A stretch of DNA of 61,173 bases, taken from NCBI GenBank assembly GCA_937888365.1, contig CALBFA010000076.1, positions 1-61,173 of the forward strand, read 5' to 3'. This stretch comes from an uncultured Fidelibacterota bacterium (GTDB lineage: Bacteria > Fidelibacterota > UBA8477 > JABMPR01). How positions within the stretch are numbered: the first letter of the stretch is position 1; every line of letters begins with the position of its first letter. The position numbers were made by a program, and so were the translations under genes. This document shows, one piece after another, positions 9,489 to 17,384 of this stretch. The notes below the pieces were generated by a model that was not told where the DNA came from, did no database searches, and saw only the letters and a program-made list of their open reading frames with translations.

Positions 9489-10442
9489 TTAAAACGAAAG
9501 TCTAAAATTTAAACGATATACGAGAGACGTGTCTTCATTCTCTTTCGTCAAGATTGCGATATTGGGGGCAATATGAAGTTGTTTTTCGGGTTGATAATTC
9601 AAGCCAGCAACCACATACAGTTCTCCATTTCCCGAAACATCCGTGCTATAGGCATCCACACGACCAAAGACGGAGAGATTATTTCCTAAGGGGTAATTCG
9701 TATAAACTGAAAGTAACGTTTTTGAATAGCTTGATGCATTCGTAGAAGTCATTCGATTGAATTCTCCGCCCACTCTCAATGATCCAAGTAGAGCACCACC
9801 GAAACCTCCAACGACAATCGTATGACCTTTTGCGATGCTTGTATCGGATGCACTAATATTTTCATAATCATTGGCTTCATAAGTTGAAATAAGTCCGACA
9901 TTAAAACCTTTTTTAAGTTTGCTTTCACCATATAAAAGACGAAAAGAAACTTTTTTATGTGCGTCATCTTCTTTTTTCTTATATCCTGTTCCGTTAGAAA
10001 CAATCAAACTGCTCGTAATGGAACTCAGCTTTTTTTCAAAACCAAGGCCAATATCTGCCGAACTTGCAAACTTTTTCCGATCCATTGCTGACTTTTCTAT
10101 AAATCGATATCCCCATGTACTTTCCTGCACACCAAATGTATTCAATCCCTGCAATCCCAAAGTCATGAGGCCTAATTCTGTTTTCCAATCTAATTTGGCA
10201 TTTTTCAAATAGACCGTAAAATCGGATGGACTACCTGAACCTACATCTGTTTGAAATTTGAAAGATAAATTATCACTTAAGTTGCTTTGGACCGTGAAAT
10301 AGGCTCTTGAAATAGCAAAATCGCTTTCATCAGCGCTTTTTAAATTGTAACCAAAATGAGTGTCACCGCTTATTTTCGTATCTCCACCCATCAATGCGAT
10401 TCCGAAAAGCATACCCATCGAAATCAAAAGTACTTTCTTCAT
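9489..10442 (-). CDS. outer-membrane porin-like protein of the pst operon
   Basis: 317 residues. A signal peptide ends near GIALMGGDTKISG; the rest is a beta-barrel with alternating hydrophobic strands and a C-terminal LNFRLSF. The DFAISRAYFTVQSNLSDNLSFKFQTDVG segment resembles the N-terminal strands of phosphate-selective porins (OprO/OprP-like) and related FCB porins. First gene of the operon that continues with pstS, about 26 bases upstream of the chosen pstS ATG, so a phosphate-uptake channel is the natural inference. No selectivity residues can be assigned. Confidence 0.75.
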   Translation of the reverse strand: MKKVLLISMGMLFGIALMGGDTKISGDTHFGYNLKSADESDFAISRAYFTVQSNLSDNLSFKFQTDVGSGSPSDFTVYLKNAKLDWKTELGLMTLGLQGLNTFGVQESTWGYRFIEKSAMDRKKFASSADIGLGFEKKLSSITSSLIVSNGTGYKKKEDDAHKKVSFRLLYGESKLKKGFNVGLISTYEANDYENISASDTSIAKGHTIVVGGFGGALLGSLRVGGEFNRMTSTNASSYSKTLLSVYTNYPLGNNLSVFGRVDAYSTDVSGNGELYVVAGLNYQPEKQLHIAPNIAILTKENEDTSLVYRLNFRLSF

Positions 10443-10486
10443 TGTTTTTTTCTTTCTTTTATTGTGCGTTTTATTTTCATCGCACT

Positions 10487-10520
10487 ATTATGCATTTGAA
10501 TTGTGAGGATATCATGAGGA
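10487..10520 (-). promoter_or_regulatory. Pho-box-like promoter of the porin-pst operon
   Basis: Reading on the minus strand, TCCTCA is repeated with an exact 11-base period (10515-10520 and 10504-10509), then 11 bases, then CATAAT (10487-10492) as -10. Direct repeats with 11-bp period ending about 10-11 bases from -10 are the known layout of PhoB-activated promoters. Predicted start is near 10480, leaving a leader of about 38 bases before the porin ATG. The hexamer differs from the E. coli consensus. Confidence 0.6.
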
Positions 10521-10532
10521 AACGATTAGTTT

Positions 10533-10556
10533 TTTATTTGAACGCATTCAAATAAA
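10533..10556. promoter_or_regulatory. perfect inverted repeat upstream of the porin-pst Pho box
   Basis: Ten-base arms TTTATTTGAA and TTCAAATAAA with a 4-base spacer CGCA. It lies just upstream of the Pho-box-like repeat. A shorter copy of the same arms (ATTTGAA / TTCAAAT) lies upstream of phoB, at 13170-13188. It is not followed by a T-run, so it does not look like a phoR terminator. Confidence 0.5.
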
Positions 10557-10644
10557 TCGCAAGAGAATATTTGTTATCTTATAATTATTAAGTGTTTAGG
10601 GATATGATTATTAGGACATTGAAAACAAATTAATCGAAATAATT

Positions 10645-12402
10645 CTAAAATACTAGTCTAAAAGTGCTGCCCATTCCAAGCTCACTTTCGACCTCGATTT
10701 TAGCATGATGGAGTCGTGCGATATGTTTGACAATGGATAGTCCAAGTCCTGTTCCACCAACGTCACGGCTTCTTCCTTTATCAACGCGATAGAAACGTTC
10801 AAAGATGCGATCAATGTGAACGTTTTCGATACCAAGGCCTTGATCTACAACTTCTATTATTGTATTCATGCCCAATCTGAATCCTCGCAATATGATATTT
10901 GTATCCTGATTCGAGTATTTCAATGCATTATCGAGTAAGTTCCCCAAGGCGTGAATCATCATTTTTATGTTTACATCAATCTTAATGTCTTCATCAACGT
11001 CAACAACAATTCGAATATTCTTTTGATCAATGAGTGATTGATAATCCATCACTAATTTTTCGAATAGGGTCTTGACATAAACCGATTCTATATATTTTTC
11101 ATCATTTTTCGAAATTTCTTCAATTCTTGAAAGTTCGAGCAAATCGTCAATAATTTCGCTTAATCGGTCCGTGTGTCGCGAGATAATCTCAAGAAAATGA
11201 GCTGCGTTTTCTTTATCGTCTAACGCTCCATCTTGAAGTGTCTCCACATACCCTTTGATGGATGTAATGGGCGTTTTTAATTCATGCGAGACATTCGCGA
11301 CAAAGTCTCGGCGGACTCTTTCAAGCTTGTGAATTTGTGTTAAATCAGAGAGCACGATTACGATGCCTGTCTCATTCCCTTTTTTTGATGGCATAACGCT
11401 ACCGATGACATTCAATAGTCGTCGTTCTGCACCAAATACGGATAACTGGCGAAATAAAGTTTCTTGTTTTTCGAGGATCGAGGCGATAAATGTATTTAAC
11501 TCGGCATGTCTAATAATCTCATACAATTTCTGCCCAATTATCTTTTTATGCTTTACATCAAACATTTCAGCGGCTGCTGTATTTAATGAAAGTACAACGC
11601 CATCTGCATCCAGTGCAATAACGCCTTCAGTCATGCTACTTAGAATAGCAATCTGTTCATTTTTGTGTTGTGTTATCGCCTTAATTCGTTCGTATAATTG
11701 ATCAGCCATTTCATTTAATGATCGCGCTAAACTTGCGAGTTCACTGATATTCGATTCAGGAATCTTTAACTTAAGTTTACCAGCAGCAAAACGCTTGGCT
11801 CCTTCTTCCATCACATCAATGGGGCGAGTAATAGAGCGGGATAAATACCAATTTAGCGCTGAAAAAAGTAAAATTACTAAAATTCCAATAATAAGAAGAT
11901 CAACTTTTATTGAGTTTAATGCATCATCCAAATCTTTTGTAGAAAAAGATACACGAATTATCAAATTTTCAATTTGTGACGATAGTTTTTTCGCTAGATA
12001 TAGATGCTCCTGCTCTAATGTGAAGCTGTATCGTCTGCTCAATCCTTCTTCGTTTTGTATGGCTTCAATGACTTCGGGACGGTCTCCATGATTATCCATT
12101 TTTTGAGGATCTTCTTCTGAGTCAGCTAAAACTTTCCCCGCATTATTAATGAGAGTAATGCGCGTTTGTGTTGCATTGCCAATACGTCGACACGATTCTT
12201 GTAATTGATTTGAATCCTGCAACCCAGACATCAACACACATTCTTTTACAAATTCAGCTCGAGCCCGAAGGTCACTAATCTTTTGATCAAAATAGAATTT
12301 TTCAATGGCCTTTGAGGAGAAAAATATGAGCAAAAAAATGGCGCTAATTGCGAGAACAATGTACGAAATAAAAAGTCGCGTTATAAGCCTTTGCTTCTTC
12401 AT
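10645..12402 (-). CDS. phoR: phosphate-regulon sensor histidine kinase PhoR
   Basis: 585 residues. Membrane segment near 10-30, an extracytoplasmic region to about 165, a second membrane segment (LLIIGILVILLFSALNWYL), a HAMP domain (SRSITRPIDVMEEGAKRFAAG), a PAS domain (about 250-360), the H-box FVANVSHELKTPITSIKGYV with the phospho-accepting His, and a C-terminal ATPase domain with the N-box and GGTGLGLSIVKHIARLHHA. The extracytoplasmic-loop plus PAS layout is the PhoR type. It follows phoB after eight bases and phosphorylates PhoB under phosphate limitation. Confidence 0.93.
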   Translation of the reverse strand: MKKQRLITRLFISYIVLAISAIFLLIFFSSKAIEKFYFDQKISDLRARAEFVKECVLMSGLQDSNQLQESCRRIGNATQTRITLINNAGKVLADSEEDPQKMDNHGDRPEVIEAIQNEEGLSRRYSFTLEQEHLYLAKKLSSQIENLIIRVSFSTKDLDDALNSIKVDLLIIGILVILLFSALNWYLSRSITRPIDVMEEGAKRFAAGKLKLKIPESNISELASLARSLNEMADQLYERIKAITQHKNEQIAILSSMTEGVIALDADGVVLSLNTAAAEMFDVKHKKIIGQKLYEIIRHAELNTFIASILEKQETLFRQLSVFGAERRLLNVIGSVMPSKKGNETGIVIVLSDLTQIHKLERVRRDFVANVSHELKTPITSIKGYVETLQDGALDDKENAAHFLEIISRHTDRLSEIIDDLLELSRIEEISKNDEKYIESVYVKTLFEKLVMDYQSLIDQKNIRIVVDVDEDIKIDVNIKMMIHALGNLLDNALKYSNQDTNIILRGFRLGMNTIIEVVDQGLGIENVHIDRIFERFYRVDKGRSRDVGGTGLGLSIVKHIARLHHAKIEVESELGMGSTFRLVF

Positions 12403-12410
12403 TTTTTATT

Positions 12411-13118
12411 CTATTGTGTGTCCAAATCATCGATAAAACGATAGCCTACACTGCGAACCGTTTTGATAAAATCTCCGACTTTTCCCATTTTTTTTCGCAA
12501 TCCCATAATTTGAAAATCAACAGATCGATCCGTAACAGGATAGTTATCGCCGCGAATCGCATCAATAATTTTTGCCCGCGTAAAGACCCAATTCGGATTG
12601 GACGCCAATAGGTACAAAATCAAGAATTCGGTATTGGTTAAGATGATGGGTTCTCCATCGATTAGGGTTTCTCGGCGACCTTTATGGATATATAAATTTG
12701 TGTATTCAATAACACCTTCAAGCGTTTTTGAGCTCGAATTTCGGCGAATATTTGCTTTTACGCGCGCCATGAGAATGCTTGGACTAAAAGGTTTTGTGAC
12801 GTAGTCGTCAGCACCGACCTCAAGACCACGGACTATTTCTGCTTCTGCACCTTTTGCTGTAAGCATAATAATGCAAATGTGTCGTGTCTTGGAATCGTCC
12901 TTTAAAATTCTACAAACGTCGAGGCCATCAATACCTGGGAGCATAATATCAAGAATGATGAGTGTCGGTTTTTTTTCACGTGCCTGTTTGATTGCATCCT
13001 CGCCATTACTGGCTCCAATACTTTTATATCCCAATTTTTCTAAATTGTATTGAATTAGTTCGCGGATGTCAGCTTCATCATCAACAACTAGAATCAAATG
13101 ATCATTTTCTTTATACAT
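12411..13118 (-). CDS. phoB: phosphate-regulon response regulator PhoB
   Basis: 235 residues: receiver domain (1 to about 120) with VVDDEADIRE, phospho-acceptor Asp57 in LIILDIMLPGIDG, Thr in MLTAKGAEAEIVRG and Lys in YVTKPFSPSILMARVKA, then an OmpR/PhoB winged-helix domain (about 135-232) with TNTEFLILYLLASNPNWVFTR and the recognition region DRSVDFQIMGLRKKMG. Heads the phoB-phoR operon. No Shine-Dalgarno sequence precedes its ATG; a TATATT lies seven bases before it, suggesting a leaderless transcript from the Pho-box-like promoter. Confidence 0.94.
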   Translation of the reverse strand: MYKENDHLILVVDDEADIRELIQYNLEKLGYKSIGASNGEDAIKQAREKKPTLIILDIMLPGIDGLDVCRILKDDSKTRHICIIMLTAKGAEAEIVRGLEVGADDYVTKPFSPSILMARVKANIRRNSSSKTLEGVIEYTNLYIHKGRRETLIDGEPIILTNTEFLILYLLASNPNWVFTRAKIIDAIRGDNYPVTDRSVDFQIMGLRKKMGKVGDFIKTVRSVGYRFIDDLDTQ

Positions 13119-13125
13119 AGGCTGG

Positions 13126-13158
13126 AATATATAAACGATTATGAGATTTTGATGAGGA
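13126..13158 (-). promoter_or_regulatory. Pho-box-like promoter of phoB-phoR
   Basis: On the minus strand TCCTCA (13153-13158) is followed 11 bases later by ATCTCA (13142-13147), then 10 bases, then TATATT (13126-13131) as -10. The layout matches the promoter at 10487-10520. With a start about seven bases after the -10, transcription would begin at or next to the phoB ATG at 13118. This implies autoregulation by PhoB. Confidence 0.55.
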
Positions 13159-13169
13159 AATTGTTAAGT

Positions 13170-13188
13170 ATTTGAAGGAAATTCAAAT
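13170..13188. promoter_or_regulatory. inverted repeat upstream of the phoB Pho box
   Basis: Perfect 7-base arms ATTTGAA and TTCAAAT with spacer GGAAA. The same arms, extended to 10 bases and with a 4-base spacer, lie upstream of the porin-pst Pho box. Possible binding site for a second regulator. Confidence 0.45.
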
Positions 13189-13342
13189 GCCTATCCCTAT
13201 TTCCTCACTTGTTTTTCGAGTTTTTACCTCGTCATTTATTTTCAACGAGAAATTATAGTGATACGCAAAGCGTTGGTCAATCTTCTCAAATTAGGAAAAT
13301 AGCGCTTATTAAGTAATTCTTGCTATAAATAAAGACATTTAC

Positions 13343-13376
13343 AAAGACCTTTGAAATTCCTTAAAAGTCTTTTTTT
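13343..13376 (+). terminator. intrinsic terminator with no upstream plus-strand gene
   Basis: Arms AAAGACCTTT and AAAAGTCTTT (one C/A mismatch) around a 10-base loop, followed by four further T (a seven-T run in all). The sequence closely resembles the terminators at 14626 and 15628. On the plus strand there is no gene between phoB's start region and this hairpin, so it may end a small RNA or a leader. Confidence 0.55.
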
Positions 13377-13498
13377 ATTTACAGCCAATCGAATTATTCA
13401 TTCTAATTACATCCAACTCATTAGAACCATCAATCTTAGTTAAAATTTTTATATTGCTTTATATTAGCAATTATTTATTATTGCAGTCAATCAACCCG

Positions 13499-13517
13499 AC
13501 GCTATTTTTTATAGCGT
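13499..13517 (+). promoter_or_regulatory. leader stem-loop before the 13534 gene
   Basis: Seven-base arms ACGCTAT and ATAGCGT around a TTTTT loop, ending six bases before the AGGAGGT ribosome site. It could stabilise the mRNA 5' end or influence ribosome access. Confidence 0.45.
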
Positions 13518-13533
13518 TCTAACAGGAGGTAGT

Positions 13534-14535
13534 ATGAGAGTTTTACATGTGTTTTTTGCACTCGTCGTATCCGTGACTTTGGTTTACGCGCAAAGTCAGC
13601 TTCCAAAGTTCGTTGCTAAGCCTGATAAGGTTTACAAAGGTATCAAGTACGATGTACCTAGAGATTATAAAATGCCCCTAAAGAAAATGAAAGAGGGTCC
13701 AAAACGCGTTGCCTTAGTTTCGTTTTTTACATTCGATCCAGGATTTACACAAACGTATGCTTACTCAAATGTATCGGGTTATAAAAAACGGAGTTCTGGT
13801 GAAGGCGCTTCGGATCTTGCAGTCGCCTTTTACGAAAATGGCATCAATGATCTTGTTAAAACGTTTGCCGATTATGGGATGGAATTACTTACTCCCGATC
13901 AATTTCTTACAAGCGAAGAGATGACAGCCGCTTATCAAGCTTTCGAAGTTAGAAAAGCAAAGCATAATGTTGCCAATTGGTTACAAGATAAAAGTGCAGA
14001 AGGGCACAATACAGCCTGGGGTTATCCAGATGGATATATCGTTACGGATATCGTAGTGGAACCCTATGTTAATTATACTGCACATGGTGGTGTGATGTCA
14101 AAATTCAAAGCCATGAAATACACCCCTAAAGCAGCAGATAAACAAATATTTATGGCGTTCAATGATGTTCAAGTACCGACCTCTTTAGGCGAAGAATTGT
14201 CGAAGATGCTTAATGTTGACGCTGTTTTAGTTATTTATTCAACTATTTATTGTCCGAGTGAGAAAGAGATATTTTTGCAAAATGTCAATATGCAAATGTA
14301 TGGACCCAACCCAAAGAATTTGGAGCCTGGCAACGAAACAAAAGAATCAGGACGTTTTTATAGTAGAGGTTTGTATTATCCCGGAACCCGTTGCACGATA
14401 AGGCTTCCGATATTAAGTATTAATAAAAAGGAACCCGAAACAGCAAATATTGATGCTACTGGTTATGCGATTATTTTGACTCAATTGGCTAAAAAAATGG
14501 GTGATCAAATCAAAAAAGATCTGAATAAGAAATAA
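13534..14535 (+). CDS. exported protein of unknown function
   Basis: 333 residues with a clear Sec signal peptide (MRVLHVFFALVVSVTLVYAQS, cleavage after YAQ likely) and an excellent AGGAGGT ribosome site. I do not recognise a family. Visible features are a charged N-terminal stretch (KPDKVYKGIKYDVPRDYKMPLKKMKEG), a central segment GYPDGYIVTDIVVEPYVNYTAHGG, a hydrophobic VDAVLVIYSTIYC strand, and a Lys-rich helical C-terminus. Its alternating strands and the GYAIILTQLAKKMGDQIKKDL end suggest a soluble alpha/beta exported protein, not a barrel. It stands alone between phoB and a terminator; phosphate control cannot be claimed. Confidence 0.7.
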   Translation: MRVLHVFFALVVSVTLVYAQSQLPKFVAKPDKVYKGIKYDVPRDYKMPLKKMKEGPKRVALVSFFTFDPGFTQTYAYSNVSGYKKRSSGEGASDLAVAFYENGINDLVKTFADYGMELLTPDQFLTSEEMTAAYQAFEVRKAKHNVANWLQDKSAEGHNTAWGYPDGYIVTDIVVEPYVNYTAHGGVMSKFKAMKYTPKAADKQIFMAFNDVQVPTSLGEELSKMLNVDAVLVIYSTIYCPSEKEIFLQNVNMQMYGPNPKNLEPGNETKESGRFYSRGLYYPGTRCTIRLPILSINKKEPETANIDATGYAIILTQLAKKMGDQIKKDLNKK

Positions 14536-14904
14536 TGGATACTTTGAGAGAATTCGATTTGAACTAATCTTGTAATTGAATGCACAGCAATTCGCATTGA
14601 ACGGTTGGCGCATAAAGAATAATCAAAAAGACCCTTGAAAAGTCAAGGGTCTTTTTTTACGGATAATATTATAGTTTTACTATATTCACATATTTCACGA
14701 ATAATCATTGAAAAATGAAAGGTATTAGTACTCAAGAAACATTATCCTATATTGTTTTGGAAGGATGAGACGGTATCGTCCTCACGCTATTTTTCGCATG
14801 TGGAACAAGATTCTACAGTGCTTGCGAATCAAGCGAAACCCAAAAAATGATTAGGACATGTTATTCTAGATATTCAACAGAAACAAATTCAATTCAATTC
14901 GGCG
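14536..14904. other. 369-base intergenic region
   Basis: After the terminator at 14626-14658 I see no gene. An isolated CTATATTG box near 14750 resembles the -10 elements used elsewhere in the window. No ribosome site directly precedes the next ATG at 14905. Confidence 0.5.
14626..14658 (+). terminator. intrinsic terminator
   Basis: Perfect arms GACCCTTGA and TCAAGGGTC with loop AAAG, extended by A-T pairs and followed by seven T. Terminates the gene ending at 14535. Confidence 0.88.
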
Positions 14905-15582
14905 ATGCACCGATATACAACTCACAAATTTTACAGTTGGTTCAATCGATTTATTTCGACTTTAAATTTCTCAATGCAAATTATTTTAATCGGCTTCATC
15001 ATTGATATCCCCATTTCGATTCCTCTTCAATTCCTCGCTTTTATCATAGCCTATTTACTGACTGATTTTATCAATGGATTCATCCACATGGTTATGGACA
15101 ACACGGATAATTATACGTCCATTTTTGGCCCTTTTATTGCGAATTTTCATCGGCATCACCAGACGCCCATGTACACAAAAAGACCCATTCCAATTGTATA
15201 TTTCAATGAATCAGGTGCAAAAATCTGGCTCGTACCGTATCTAATTTTCGTCATTGTACTTTTGCTTGGTTTTAATATGAGTCCAATGCTTCTTCACGCT
15301 CTCGTTTACATCGGTATTCTATCTTCTGTCGCTGAAATATCGCATTATCTATGTCATACATCAAATTCAAAAATTGTTAGATTTCTAGGACGATATAGAA
15401 TATTACTCTCACGACAACATCATGAGCTGCATCACCAATGCGACAATATGCATTATGCCTTTTTAAATGGCGTCAGCGATTCAATTTTAAACTGGATTGC
15501 GAAACGCATCTATCCAGGATATAAAAAGACAACGGATTTACATTTTGCCCACTATTCCCCTGATGACACGTTAAAACGATAA
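14905..15582 (+). CDS. CarF/TMEM189-type lipid desaturase-like membrane protein
   Basis: 225 residues with about four membrane segments and a set of histidine motifs on the loops: DFINGFIHMVMDN near residue 53, FHRHHQTPMY near 82, SHYLCHTS near 150 and SRQHHELHHQCDNMHYAFLNGVSD near 172-195. This matches the lipid desaturase domain (Pfam PF10520), whose characterised members, human TMEM189/PEDS1 and Myxococcus CarF, introduce the vinyl-ether bond of plasmalogens with a di-iron centre. Substrate in this organism is unknown; it may act on ether or acyl lipids. Single gene with a terminator after it. No ribosome site is obvious before the ATG. Confidence 0.75.
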   Translation: MHRYTTHKFYSWFNRFISTLNFSMQIILIGFIIDIPISIPLQFLAFIIAYLLTDFINGFIHMVMDNTDNYTSIFGPFIANFHRHHQTPMYTKRPIPIVYFNESGAKIWLVPYLIFVIVLLLGFNMSPMLLHALVYIGILSSVAEISHYLCHTSNSKIVRFLGRYRILLSRQHHELHHQCDNMHYAFLNGVSDSILNWIAKRIYPGYKKTTDLHFAHYSPDDTLKR

Positions 15583-15627
15583 TATGTATTAGCATCCTCA
15601 TTCAATAATATATTTTTAGTGAAATTG

Positions 15628-15660
15628 AAAAGACTCTTGAAATTACCCAAGGGTCTTTTT
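15628..15660 (+). terminator. intrinsic terminator
   Basis: Arms AAAAGACTCTTG and CAAGGGTCTTTT (one G-T pair) around an 8-base loop with a T-run that reaches the stop codon of the convergent gene at 15661. Core sequence similar to the terminators at 14626 and 13343. Confidence 0.82.
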
Positions 15661-16524
15661 TTAAGGGAACATTACACTATGTAATTTAGGGAGTTTTAAT
15701 GAATGGCGACGATAGCTCAGACTTATGCCGTATTGAGGATCCGCTAAACCATATTGGTTTTCAGTAATCCATAAAGTGATTCCTATTTGATCAAGGTAAA
15801 CGATACCTAGTTGTAGTGCGACAACGGGTCCATGAGCGAAGTGAGATTCCATTAAACCAGCAGAATTTAAATAATGTGCATATCCAATGCGAAAGAGTGA
15901 TGTTGCACGAATGGGTAAATTTGTACTTTTATAATTCTTATTAAATTCTAGACCCACTCTCATATTACTCGGCCCTGTTCCAATTCTCAATGTACTCGTT
16001 GCATAGGGTTGAATTGTTATATAGCGTGATTTGAGAATACTGTAGGCTGTTCTAAAATAGAGTAATCCACCAAAATAAGAACGGTTGATATAATCAAGTT
16101 TAAGTTGAGAATATCCATTTAATGCGTGAAATTTATTTTGAATCCATCCACCTCCAAAATTTCCACACACCAATGCACCTGTTCCAACTTTGAAAAACCA
16201 ATCCTCTTTTGAAAACTCTTTATAATAGCGAACTGAGAGTAAATCGAATCTATTTTTATCAATTCTGTTCGTAAAAATGGCAAAATAGAGTTCGACGCCA
16301 TCCCACATTTTTGCATCACCTGTACCGATGTCCAAACGCCAACTCGCCGTCATAAAATCATCATCACCCAGGGGAAGGAGTCCTTTTATCTGACGTTGAA
16401 AACCAACATTATCATTCCAATAGCTGAAATTTACTTGTCGATTGTATAGATTTAATGAATCAGTACAAAACGCTGTAGAAAAAAGAAGCCCCAAAAATAC
16501 GAATCGTGAAATTATTTTGGGCAT
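15661..16524 (-). CDS. outer-membrane beta-barrel protein, possibly LpxR-like
   Basis: 287 residues with a signal peptide (FLGLLFSTAFC) and strand-rich sequence throughout. Segments such as NFSYWNDNVGFQRQ, GDDDFMTASWRLDIGTG and WFFKVGTGALVCGNFGGGWIQNKFHALNGYSQ loosely recall LpxR-type lipid A 3'-O-deacylases, but I cannot confirm catalytic residues and the match is weak. Third gene of a tight cluster (14 bases after the previous one) of surface proteins. The residue before the stop is Pro, unlike a usual barrel end. Function unknown. Confidence 0.6.
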   Translation of the reverse strand: MPKIISRFVFLGLLFSTAFCTDSLNLYNRQVNFSYWNDNVGFQRQIKGLLPLGDDDFMTASWRLDIGTGDAKMWDGVELYFAIFTNRIDKNRFDLLSVRYYKEFSKEDWFFKVGTGALVCGNFGGGWIQNKFHALNGYSQLKLDYINRSYFGGLLYFRTAYSILKSRYITIQPYATSTLRIGTGPSNMRVGLEFNKNYKSTNLPIRATSLFRIGYAHYLNSAGLMESHFAHGPVVALQLGIVYLDQIGITLWITENQYGLADPQYGISLSYRRHSLKLPKLHSVMFP

Positions 16525-16538
16525 TGAATAATCTAATA

Positions 16539-17378
16539 TTAAAAAATGACTTGTAAGCCAAGAGAGCCTAGGTATTGTTCGTTATCAGGAGAAAAAGTAT
16601 CGTAAAAATTGTAAGCATAATAAAATCCAGCAAAGTTTTTTAAGCCTTTCCGGAACATATTTAGGCGTACAATACCTTTTGCTTCCCAATCTCCATTTTG
16701 ACGCTTCCATCCTGTTCCATCGGTGCCGACGAAATAAGCCCATTTATTAAACGACCCAATTTGAAACCGTAGACGTCCGCCAATTTTCATCTTATAATCA
16801 TGATTTCGAGAGGTCCAAATCGTTTCATTTCCATGGCGATAAAATTCAATAAACGAGCGTCCGTCGATATGATTCAGAAATTTATTTTTGTTATTCTTAT
16901 ATTCTTCCCAAATGTATAAATAATTCGAGCCTTTACTCCCAATCGTAAATTGTATTCCATTCATCCAAATGGTTCTTCCAAGCGTTGCATTACTCACGGA
17001 ATGAAGAGATTCATGAAGGTAACCTAAACGCATCATCCACTTTTTAAATTCATATCTTAAATCTGGGCTTAGTGTATAAAATAGTTGATCCAAGCCAAAC
17101 CCACCTACTTCGGGTGAATTTTTGATAAGCGTTTTATTGGATGTTAAAAAACTGAAATAAAGATTATCCCATCGAACAATATCTGTTAAGGCTGTTAACT
17201 CAACGCGATAGCCAGGATTTTTGCTCGTTGTGGTTTTATATCCATGAATATGAGGAGCAAAGAGCAAATAACCTTGAGTCTCCATAATAAGTTCTACGTC
17301 CGCTTTTAAGTTAGATATGGAAAATGCAGCAATGCTTAGAATGACGAGTATTGAGTGTTTCATTGATTTCATAGTCAT
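16539..17378 (-). CDS. outer-membrane barrel protein, paralogue of its upstream neighbour
   Basis: 279 residues with signal peptide and alternating strands. The C-terminus FAGFYYAYNFYDTFSPDNEQYLGSLGLQVIF aligns with the end of the upstream gene's product (YAGIYYEYHFYDSYSKDLEDGLGSIGFRILF), and both share a central HIDGRSFIEFYRHGNETI / SFDGRVGMAAYRKPGNTI region and a HHD/HES motif near residue 115. The two are therefore tandem paralogues. No family recognised; a terminal Phe supports an outer-membrane location. Six bases separate the genes, so they are co-transcribed. Confidence 0.65.
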   Translation of the reverse strand: MTMKSMKHSILVILSIAAFSISNLKADVELIMETQGYLLFAPHIHGYKTTTSKNPGYRVELTALTDIVRWDNLYFSFLTSNKTLIKNSPEVGGFGLDQLFYTLSPDLRYEFKKWMMRLGYLHESLHSVSNATLGRTIWMNGIQFTIGSKGSNYLYIWEEYKNNKNKFLNHIDGRSFIEFYRHGNETIWTSRNHDYKMKIGGRLRFQIGSFNKWAYFVGTDGTGWKRQNGDWEAKGIVRLNMFRKGLKNFAGFYYAYNFYDTFSPDNEQYLGSLGLQVIF

Positions 17379-17384
17379 ATTTAA

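Larger units (their letters stand above)
13119..13533. other. 415-base divergent intergenic region (phoB / secreted protein)
   Basis: Holds the phoB promoter and palindrome on the left, an isolated plus-strand terminator in the middle (13343-13376), and on the right two TATATT boxes (13450-13455, 13460-13465), a leader hairpin and an AGGAGGT ribosome site for the gene at 13534. No protein-coding gene seen. Confidence 0.6.

Noticed and set aside
9919-10212. Plus-strand reading frames opposite the porin and many other genes
   Set aside because: They lie fully inside genes with strong motif evidence on the other strand, so they are shadows.
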